A stretch of 62,856 bases of DNA from Pancytospora philotis (lineage: Eukaryota > Microsporidia), in NCBI GenBank assembly GCA_023647555.1, contig JALRLY010000273.1, positions 1-62,856 of the forward strand, written 5' to 3'. The position numbers were made by a program, and so were the translations under genes. Below are positions 56,201 through 62,856 of the stretch, piece by piece; the first letter of the stretch is position 1, and each line of letters starts with the position of its first letter. Below the pieces are notes generated by a model. That model had not been told where the DNA came from. It saw nothing but the letters and a program-made list of their open reading frames with translations, and searched no databases.

Positions 56201-56525
56201 GGTGCGCACGTCCGGCGCGGTGGTCGCTACGACCCGACAGCCCGTGGGCGGCAGGAAGAACAAGGGCGGTATCCGCTTCGGTGAGATGGAGCGCGACGCG
56301 CTCATAGCGCACGGCGTCTCGTGCATGCTCAAGGACCGCCTGCTGGACTGCTCGGACCGCGCCGAGTTCTACTGCTGCACCGCCTGCTCTTCCATTCTCT
56401 TCGCGAACGCGCAGGGCTGCGGCTGCGGCGGCAAGCAGGTGCGGCGCATGGTCCTGCCGTACGTGTTCAAATACCTGTGCAGCGAGCTGCTCGCCATGAA
56501 CATTCGCGTCAAAGTAGAGTTATAG
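53259..56525 (+). CDS. RPA2: RNA polymerase I second-largest subunit (RPA2/RPA135)
   Basis: 1088 residues (yeast 1203). Pol I identity comes from [20 protein letters not shown] then [20 protein letters not shown] and [20 protein letters not shown]. Pol II and Pol III differ here. Other landmarks are [29 protein letters not shown] with [12 protein letters not shown] (catalytic-site region), [55 protein letters not shown] and the C-terminal zinc site CCTAC ... CGCGG. It transcribes the large rRNA precursor. The Pol III large subunit is encoded 24 kb away. Confidence 0.95.
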   Translation: [1088 protein letters not shown]

Positions 56526-56873
56526 GTAAATTTATTCAATTCGGTGGTGCGGGTGGTGTTATAAGTGGATATTCAGTTTGATGATAGTTGTATATTGCAT
56601 TTTGGCTATGTGTAACCTCTGTTCATTGCGAATGCGACGCAGCTCCTGTGTGTTCAGTGGTGTAGTGCACTGGCTGAGTTGCATCGGCCCTTTACTTATG
56701 GAAAATGTTCCAATGCAACAATCTCTTATCGGCAAGTTGACATGTGTTGTCGTCAGATGTAATTTCGCTGATGTGTTATATTGGGGTCGAGGCCAGTCAT
56801 ATGCATGCGGGTAATGCACCTCATGAGCTGACGGACATTAAACGCAATAAAGTAGCTTGCGGCGCCAGCCCCT
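56526..56873. other. intergenic region, one doubtful cysteine-rich frame
   Basis: A 78-codon plus-strand frame (56578-56814) begins with a hydrophobic run (MMIVVYCILAMCNLCSL) and has several cysteines. An AAATTT stands about 45 bases upstream. Not called as a gene for lack of any other support. Confidence 0.35.
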
Positions 56874-57839
56874 ATGACTCAGCTCGTATTTATTGTCGCT
56901 CTACTGCAGTGCGCGTGTACGGTGAGTAACATGCGTACAGACTCAGCTGAAACTGCACTTACCACTGCTGTATCTGATGCGCCGCCGCTGCAGGCGGCAA
57001 GCCCCAACCCACCGCTGTCTTCTGCGCACAGCCCCAGCGAAATTCTGGGGAATGCAGCAGATAGCATAGCTTGGCAGCACTCATTCGTTAAGATCCTGTA
57101 CGACAAGCATACCGCGGCTATTCGCAAGCTCGAGGAGAGCCTGGACTACTTTGCCAATAGCCACTACGCCGAAGTAAAAAGGCTTTTGGCGGGGCTCGCA
57201 AACAAGCACCCGGTAACCGGGAGTACACCATTCGCAGGATTCAGCATGGAGAAACGCAGTCCAGGGAGCACTCAGATTTACGACGGCTCATTTTTCAAAG
57301 AGCTGTACTTTGCTGGCCAGAGCGAACTGGAGAATGCCTTTAGTGAGGTACGCCAGAAGCACCCCGCTTTCTTTGAGCGTTACAGGGGCGATGGGTTCAC
57401 TTTTCGCTCTGCGCAGCTCTCAAGATCGGCCCCGCTCCAGTATGCCAAGGCGCGTAACGCGTACAGGGGGAGATCTGCTGGCCCTCCAGCTCCGATCAGT
57501 ATCCTCAGTTTGGAGTACTCTATACCGCAGGGCATCGCAGCCATACCGCAGTTCTATTCGAGCATTTGCGCGCGCGTGAGCAACTTGCTTGCGAAGGGGG
57601 ATACCTACTACGAGGGCGTGCATCGAAAAGTGGCTGAGCGTATCTCGAACAACGATTACGGCCTCACCAAGTCAGAGAGTGCTCAGTTTGCAAGGAACTT
57701 GGACTCATTCTACAACGATACTGTAGAAATGTGCACCGATTTAATGAAGCTCGTCAGGAATGAGATAGAAGCCACCCTCCAGCTGAATTCAGAGCTCAGA
57801 GACTCCATCTTAACTGCTTCCGTCGCGCAAAATGAATAA
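56874..57839 (+). CDS. predicted secreted helical protein (group B, member 3)
   Basis: 321 residues. Signal peptide MTQLVFIVALLQCACT, then a Ser/Ala/Pro-rich linker to about residue 60, then a helical body (WQHSFVKILYDKHTAAIRKL, NNDYGLTKSESAQFARNLDS). Only one cysteine is visible beyond the signal peptide region in each of two helices (SICARV, EMCTDL). The start context is AGCCCCTATG, without an AAATTT box. It resembles the genes at 13837 and 44064 in layout only. Function unknown; secretion is inferred from the signal peptide. Confidence 0.62.
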   Translation: MTQLVFIVALLQCACTVSNMRTDSAETALTTAVSDAPPLQAASPNPPLSSAHSPSEILGNAADSIAWQHSFVKILYDKHTAAIRKLEESLDYFANSHYAEVKRLLAGLANKHPVTGSTPFAGFSMEKRSPGSTQIYDGSFFKELYFAGQSELENAFSEVRQKHPAFFERYRGDGFTFRSAQLSRSAPLQYAKARNAYRGRSAGPPAPISILSLEYSIPQGIAAIPQFYSSICARVSNLLAKGDTYYEGVHRKVAERISNNDYGLTKSESAQFARNLDSFYNDTVEMCTDLMKLVRNEIEATLQLNSELRDSILTASVAQNE

Positions 57840-58453
57840 ATGTGTCAGAGGTTGCTGTTCACTGTACGTATCCGAGTGCATAGGCTGAGCTTTGTGGGTA
57901 TCTACTCGGGTTTTTACTGGCTCCGTGAGTCAACACCGAATCATCGCCGCTAGCCAAAAGTTACAGGCCGTGCATCTGCGGCTGAATTATTCTTGAGAAC
58001 TTGCGCCGCAAATAACAGAAAAATCGGCCCTGATCTGATATGCCATATGAAAATTAATGACTAGGCGCGCCGCACGATCTCAATATTAGACTTCTTTGTC
58101 CCGTTCCAACTTGCCTGCACTATACTGAATGTAGAAGGAGCGCAGCCTCGATATTGCCTGCGCCCTGGAGGCCTGTTCAAAAAATTAACTCGTACTGCCC
58201 TTATTTTTCATTTATCACCGCAAAGCAAAAACGATTCTTGAATACCGTAAATTAGAGCTTGTACATACAGAATACTGCAGTAACTTCAGCATGGATGGAT
58301 TTCCTTCGTCCATTTTGAGTAGCAGTAAGGCAGCCTGTTCTGGTCTTAATACCGCAAGCGCTTTGCAGTTTTCACCCGAGTTTGCTATCCGATCCGGGGC
58401 CACCCGCTTCGCGAGCCGACCGGAGAAAAATTAAAATTTTTGCAAACCGCTCC
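57840..58453. other. intergenic region, no gene recognised
   Basis: About 610 bases. AAAAAATT with GCCCTTAT at about 58180-58205 looks like a start-proximal box but is followed by TTTTC rather than ATG. A 62-codon minus frame (58215-58403) is unsupported. Confidence 0.4.
58433..58441 (+). promoter_or_regulatory. AAATTT-like start-proximal box
   Basis: AAAATTTTT, then GCAAACCGCTCC and ATG at 58454. Confidence 0.65.
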
Positions 58454-59632
58454 ATGTCGTCGTTCTCGCTCGTGCAGTTCGAGGACAACGATGGGAAGGC
58501 GCTCAGCGAGGTGCTCCAGGTCCCCAACATGATTGAGGTGGCGCAGCTGCGCCAGCTGATCAACACGACGCAAGATCTCTACATCGACGGCGTGCTGCTG
58601 CAGTCCACGCTCGAGGGCGGGCTGACACAGGAGCAGCTGCGCAACGTCGAGCAGATCAAGAAGATCCGCCTGAGCAAGGACATGCCGTCCACGCAGCCCG
58701 CGTTCTACTGCTCGAGCACCTACAGCGGCCATGAGGGGCCGGTGCTCGCGGTGAAGTTCTGCGGCGACTGTCTGGTGACCGCCGGCGGCGACAAGACCGT
58801 CAGATTCTGGGACTTGATCAGCAAGACGCAGTACGCGATCACCCAGAAGCACAGCCACTGGGTCGTCTGTCTCGACGCCAACGATGAGTTCGTGGTGTCG
58901 GGCGGGATGGACCGGCTGCTCAACCTCTACGACCACAGGGGCAACCACCTGCGCACCATGGCGCGCCACCGCGACGGGGTCGTGGCGGTGCGCTTCAGCG
59001 GCAAGAACATCGTGAGCGTCTCGCGGGACTGCTCGTGCATTGTCTGGAACACCGACGGCGCGGTGCTCGCGAGCTGGGCGCACAACAAGCCGATCAAGGC
59101 GCTATGCACCAGTGCCGAGTACGTGCTCACGGGCGGCGCCGACCGCACAATCCGGGTGTACAAGGACTACAAGCACCACTGCGATCTGGTGGGCCACGGC
59201 GCGCAGGTCAACTGCATAGAGATGCACGGGCGCTACGTCGTGTCCGGCGATGACGACGGCACGATCATCATATGGCGGGACTTCGTGCTCCACAAGCGCG
59301 TGATGCACAAGCGGGAGGTCATTTCGCTGAGCATCAGCCCCAACGGCCTGCTGTTCGCGTCGGGCTCCTTCGACAAGACCGTCAAGTGCTGGAGCCTGGA
59401 GACCGGCGAGACGCTGGCGTCGTACTACCACGTGAACTCCGTGTACAAGGTCAAGGTCATGAACGATCTTGTGATATCGTGCTCGAAGGACAAGACCATC
59501 CGCATGTACAAGCCGAGCGCCAAGAAGTGCGTGAGTGACCTGGTCTGCGACGACGAGGTGTATGACTTCGATAAGCAGGACAGCCACCTTGTCTGCGGGA
59601 CCAAGGGCAACAAGGTGTACTTCTTCAACTAG
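58454..59632 (+). CDS. RSA4: Nle1/Rsa4-like WD40 ribosome biogenesis factor
   Basis: 392 residues. The N-terminal NLE domain (LVQFEDNDGKALSEVLQVPN, YIDGVLLQSTLEGGL) is a ubiquitin-like module that binds the MIDAS domain of Rea1/Midasin. The transition CSSTYSGHEGPVLAVKF equals 'CSSSIAGHSEAILAVSF'. An eight-bladed WD40 propeller follows (DKTVRFWDL, DRLLNLYD, DRTIRVYKD, DGTIIIWRD, DKTVKCWSL, DKTIRMYK). Rsa4 is pulled by Rea1 to trigger pre-60S maturation. Yeast Rsa4 has 515 residues, so loops are trimmed. The start is set by the AAATTT box. Confidence 0.88.
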   Translation: MSSFSLVQFEDNDGKALSEVLQVPNMIEVAQLRQLINTTQDLYIDGVLLQSTLEGGLTQEQLRNVEQIKKIRLSKDMPSTQPAFYCSSTYSGHEGPVLAVKFCGDCLVTAGGDKTVRFWDLISKTQYAITQKHSHWVVCLDANDEFVVSGGMDRLLNLYDHRGNHLRTMARHRDGVVAVRFSGKNIVSVSRDCSCIVWNTDGAVLASWAHNKPIKALCTSAEYVLTGGADRTIRVYKDYKHHCDLVGHGAQVNCIEMHGRYVVSGDDDGTIIIWRDFVLHKRVMHKREVISLSISPNGLLFASGSFDKTVKCWSLETGETLASYYHVNSVYKVKVMNDLVISCSKDKTIRMYKPSAKKCVSDLVCDDEVYDFDKQDSHLVCGTKGNKVYFFN

Positions 59633-60123
59633 CCCATCCAGCGTTTTAATAAATTTGTCGTATCGTTTTCATTATGTAACAAGTGGCCCCCGGGGAGCCG
59701 ACTGATTTGTGAAGTGAAAGCGGTTGGCTAAACTAAATTGATTGATCGCGTTTTGCCTTATCTGCACGGCCAGCAATGCTATAGGATAAAAATGTATTGT
59801 GTTGAGAGTTGCTGATGCTGCTTCTTTACCGCTTAGCCGCAGAACGATGGTTTGACGCATTTGCTCCTTAAGCGAGGCTCATGCTGTGACGGTCGAGATT
59901 TACCCAGTTGGACACTGAGCACGTTCGAGGCAGTGCGTACCTACACTTGGGCTTCTAGAGCACGAGCTATACAAAACAAGTATCCGCTTAGTATAGGGTG
60001 AATACGCATAGACATAACCTCCTTCAGGTAATTTTGACAGACCGGAGAGGCCATTTTTACAGAAGCGTTCTTCCACAAAGCCTGGACGCCAGTTATAAAT
60101 TTTCAAAAAATTTACCTGTTCTA
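59633..60123. other. intergenic region, no gene recognised
   Basis: About 490 bases with two AAATTT-type runs at its end (60097-60113) that belong to the next gene. Confidence 0.4.
60105..60113 (+). promoter_or_regulatory. AAATTT-like box (doubled) of the family C gene
   Basis: AAATTTTC, then AAAAAATTT, ten bases before the ATG at 60124. Confidence 0.6.
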
Positions 60124-61545
60124 ATGGTTATTGCTGCCATATGGGGCATCGCTGCGGTTTTTGCGTCTGACCCAGAGGAGACAGCGGATGAGTGCTGTGT
60201 GCAAGAATCGAAGAGCAAGTCGATAAAGCATGAGATCAGCCCGCTTCCGGGGCTTTTTTCAGATCCTCCTAAGTACGACCGCGACCTGCTTTCTAAACTG
60301 AGTCTGTTCACCTACAAATCTACGAGAAAAAGGATTTCTAGACGTTTCAAAACTGATGCTAAGTCGTTCACACATAATGTAATAGTTAAAAGGATAGTTC
60401 AGTTCATAGCAGGGCACATTTTGCTGAACCCTAACCCTCTCGATTGCATACGGAGCTACATCGCGGGAGTAACAGGCCTCACAACACATGCCATGCTCGC
60501 GGAAATACTACGCAACTATACGGCAATGCCAGAGGACAATGCTGCGCAGTTAAGTAGTGCGCGCGATGGTGTCCTGGTGTTACTCGACGAGAAAATCAGA
60601 TCAGTGTGCGGCCTCGCGCCCAGTGAATTCCTGAGCAGGAAGGGCGCCGGCTTTGAGATGTACGACATTCTGGTGTACCTATTTAGAGGTCAGGATAGAA
60701 AGTGCGAGGCGAGCAAGGAAGCCGTTCGTGAGAAGTTCAGGAAGATCCTTGAGTCCGGATACGAAGATATGAACTACGAGCCAAGCCCGACTTATGATAA
60801 GATAATGGAAATGGTCAAGTATCTGCGAGCTTTTAATGCCAGAGATATTTTCAATGAATATCGCCTTCGCAACATCATCATGAGTTTTATTACCTCGCAA
60901 ACGGACGCTAGAGCTTTGCGCATGTTGGAGAAAATCGGGGCTGACAATAGTTTGCCGAGGAGAATTGTGTATAAAAAAATCACAGCCGCTGAGATTCTCG
61001 ACCATATGATAAACGATAGCAAACACGTGAATGTCGAATTTGCACTGATGTACATTCCCTATCTCAAAATGAAGCGGGTGGAAAGCCGTGAGATGCAAGC
61101 AGACAATACTGGATGGGAGATAGGACAATTTCGTAGGTATTTTGTTGGAAAAATACAGAGGATAGAGGCTCTCTGTGCTGATCAGCGCTTATTGATTCAT
61201 CTGCCAACCGAAACGCTGTATTACTTAATTCATCAGAGTATTAGTGCCCCTATGCTTGTTCCTGGCCTATATGACCATTTTGTTTCAAACTGGCAGAGAC
61301 TCCCTGAGGCTAGCATCTTTGAGTTACTAGATCACGCGCATGCATATGCACTGAAAAACATCTATTCGAACCACCGAGATGTGCTTGAGCTCCTGCTACG
61401 TGGACTAGGATCCGATGTAGAACAAGGCTGGAAAGAGCACCGGGCAAGAGCGACAAAGACGGGGACGCCTGAGCCTGAGCCTGAAGACGATGCTTATATC
61501 AGCATTTGTAGCGTTGATCAAACTTTGCTAGTGCTTCCTGATTAA
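60124..61545 (+). CDS. secreted-family C protein, distant relative of family A'
   Basis: 473 residues. Signal peptide MVIAAIWGIAAVFA. It aligns weakly but collinearly with the A' pair: LLNPNPLDCIRSYIAGVTG to NHPNPLSIVTSLVNG, RRIVYKKITAAEILDHM to SRIFRSITLENIVSI, and QRLLIHLPTETLYYLIHQSI to ERLEITFADSSLVYSLLSGP. This suggests one superfamily with very fast divergence. The C-terminus is acidic and proline-rich (TPEPEPEDDAY). The start is the ATG behind the boxes at 60097-60113, not the open frame from 59998. Function unknown. Confidence 0.65.
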   Translation: MVIAAIWGIAAVFASDPEETADECCVQESKSKSIKHEISPLPGLFSDPPKYDRDLLSKLSLFTYKSTRKRISRRFKTDAKSFTHNVIVKRIVQFIAGHILLNPNPLDCIRSYIAGVTGLTTHAMLAEILRNYTAMPEDNAAQLSSARDGVLVLLDEKIRSVCGLAPSEFLSRKGAGFEMYDILVYLFRGQDRKCEASKEAVREKFRKILESGYEDMNYEPSPTYDKIMEMVKYLRAFNARDIFNEYRLRNIIMSFITSQTDARALRMLEKIGADNSLPRRIVYKKITAAEILDHMINDSKHVNVEFALMYIPYLKMKRVESREMQADNTGWEIGQFRRYFVGKIQRIEALCADQRLLIHLPTETLYYLIHQSISAPMLVPGLYDHFVSNWQRLPEASIFELLDHAHAYALKNIYSNHRDVLELLLRGLGSDVEQGWKEHRARATKTGTPEPEPEDDAYISICSVDQTLLVLPD

Positions 61546-61919
61546 ACTGCTTTATGATATGATTTGTTCAGGCTTCGCTGCACGTAACTGTTTGCGCGGA
61601 ACAGAGGTCCCAACAGATTCAGAGCTGTGCTTTTTGGAAGCTGAGCTGCCCACTGGAGGCCCTATTGCTCATGGCCTTGCTGCGGACCTCTTGCGGAGAG
61701 TGGTAGGAGGCACAAAATGTTAAATTCGATGAGCTAGTCTATGACTTGTAAGCAAAGCACTACAAACCACCACAAATGTATGCTCTGCGTACGACCATTA
61801 ATAATCTCTCCATAATGAGTATAGTACTTGTTTAGTTACATTTTCTGCGTCTGTAGAGGCCTTTCGAGAGCACGTCTTCCAAGTACCGACGCGGATGCTT
61901 ATCCGAAAACAACCGACTG
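61546..61919. other. intergenic region, no gene recognised
   Basis: Separates the family C gene from the retroelement; no ORF or RNA gene seen. Confidence 0.4.
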
Positions 61920-61936
61920 ATTATTATTATTATTAA
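61920..61936. repeat. TTA/ATT trinucleotide microsatellite
   Basis: Five tandem TTA units directly before the retroelement. The window's last bases (TTTATTATT) after the element look like the other side of the same repeat. Confidence 0.7.
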
Positions 61937-62856
61937 ATATTTATTGAAAGCGGTAAAGCGCAAAAGGCCGCACTGTACAGCGAGATATCTAAGAAAACTC
62001 GCCACGAAAAGCTGTACAGGGCACGTGCCAACGAGCGTGTGTCAGTCGCCGACTCTTCCCGTTAGCTTAGCCATGGGAATGTATCACCGCAGGACGAGGC
62101 GCGGTATTGCCTTATGCAAGACCGCAATATGTTCGCAGATACGAGCGTTCTCTGCCCTCACTGTCGCTCCCGCCACAAGACCGTTGACCACCTGGCGACC
62201 CAGTGCGACCGCATGCTGTACCACGACTATATGCGGCGGCACAACGAGGTTGTTCGGTGCATCCACCTCTGCCTCTGTCGCAAGTATGGACTGAAGGCCC
62301 TTCCGCGTATGCGGACCCATGCAGTCCAAGAGGTGGTTGCCAACGAGAATGTCGAGATCAGAGTCGACATGCGCATTAACACCGGAATCAAAATCCAGGC
62401 CAACAGGCCCGATATTTTGGTTCACGACAAGAAGCGCAAGGAAATTATCCTGATCGAGGTGGGTATCACTGGCCAAGACAGGCTCCATACTGTGGAGACT
62501 GAGAAGGCCCGGAAATACGACGTGTTGGCGAACAAGCTGAAGCAAGAGATGCAGTGCAAGACCAAAACAATATCTTACGTGATGACATGGGACGGAGTGG
62601 TTACGAAGTACCACCGAAAATACTCGAAGGAGATCGGTATTACCGACTCCATCGAGGCCTACATCCAGATGATCGTGCTCAAGAAAACGCTGGAGAGCAT
62701 TTCCTTCGACTACCGCCGCGGGTTCGAGCCCGAGGACGCATCGGAGGAGCCAGCGGGGGCGCTGAACGGAACGGACTCGAAGGGCGCAAGCTGCCTAGCA
62801 GCGGCGACTCAATAACAACACTATGATAACATGTAACCTCCAATAAATTTATTATT
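61937..62856 (+). mobile_element. 5'-truncated non-LTR retrotransposon (R2/R4/Dong-like)
   Basis: About 0.9 kb carrying only the 3' end of a LINE with a restriction-like endonuclease. It starts at a TTA microsatellite and ends, after about 40 untranslated bases, in an AATAAATTTATTATT tail at the window edge. Dong elements of the R4 clade are known to insert into TAA repeats, and 5' truncation is the usual result of target-primed reverse transcription. The true 3' end may lie beyond the window. Confidence 0.75.
61943..62815 (+). pseudogene. retrotransposon ORF remnant: zinc knuckle and RLE domain
   Basis: One frame runs from 61943 to the stop at 62813-62815 with a single in-frame TAG at 62063-62065, so it is a broken 3' fragment of a reverse-transcriptase ORF. 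The reverse transcriptase itself is missing. A C-x2-C-x8-H-x4-C knuckle (CPHC ... HLATQC) starts at about 62153. The restriction-like endonuclease follows: RPDILVHDKKRKEIILIEVG, with PD and E 14 residues apart, then EKARKY. This order (knuckle, then RPD...E...EKxxKY) is the R2/R4/CRE type. The C-terminal tail after YRRGFEPED is low-complexity. Intact from 62114 onward if read alone. Confidence 0.78.

Noticed and set aside
56578..56814. small cysteine-rich secreted protein candidate
   Set aside because: The hydrophobic start is suggestive, but there is no close start-proximal box and a frame of similar length exists on the other strand, so chance is likely.
59871..59990. GTTCGAG near 59920 considered as a tRNA T-arm
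   Set aside because: The flanking bases do not form a 5-bp stem around a 7-base loop, and no acceptor or anticodon arm fits.

Overview
The window is nuclear DNA of a fungus-related intracellular parasite, most probably a microsporidian. The signs are compact, apparently intron-free genes, shortened eukaryotic proteins (TRAPP Trs23, Mrd1, Rrp7 and SF3B2 are all smaller than in yeast), very short 5' leaders, and an AAATTT-like box a few to about 30 bases before most start codons, a signal described for microsporidia. The species cannot be named. The core genes are unusually GC-rich for this group. No rRNA, tRNA, ribosomal protein gene or CRISPR was recognised. Two runs of exactly 50 N (12670-12719, 39835-39884) are assembly gaps.

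Layout. 1-720: 3' end of a secreted family A gene. 1.2-5.5 kb: OB-fold protein, Nup53-like nucleoporin and a WOPR (Gti1/Pac2) regulator. 5.5-7.4 kb: gene desert. 7.4-16.8 kb: cyclin, ubiquilin, RING-H2 protein, DUF167 protein, a membrane protein beside a gap, Rrp7, a 71-residue ORF, a secreted protein, SF3B2 and V-ATPase c''. 17-23.4 kb: Mrd1, Trm4/NSUN2, Rex1, Vps74/GOLPH3 and an Aurora kinase. 23.6-26.7 kb: tandem pair of secreted family A' genes. 27-33.7 kb: Spb4 helicase, Pol III largest subunit and Sgt2. 33.9-36.9 kb: two complete family A genes. 37.4-43.6 kb: Trs23, PGAP3/Per1 and a Mon2-like giant. 44-50.4 kb: secreted protein, Lsm2, Use1, a hypothetical, a Hst3/4 sirtuin and a coiled-coil protein. 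50.5-59.6 kb: Utp21, Pol I second subunit, a secreted protein and Nle1/Rsa4. 60-61.5 kb: secreted family C, a distant relative of A'. 61.9-62.8 kb: 5'-truncated non-LTR retrotransposon at a TTA microsatellite.

Two gene classes interleave. GC-rich core genes serve ribosome and tRNA synthesis (Pol I, Pol III, Mrd1, Utp21, Rrp7, Spb4, Nle1, Rex1, Trm4), ER-Golgi traffic (Vps74, Trs23, Mon2-like, Use1, PGAP3) and proteostasis (ubiquilin, Sgt2, RING). AT-richer, fast-changing genes encode predicted secreted proteins in multigene families, plausibly host-facing. The secreted genes carry the same AAATTT-like box. One orphan copy of the family A upstream region lacks a start codon and a gene.
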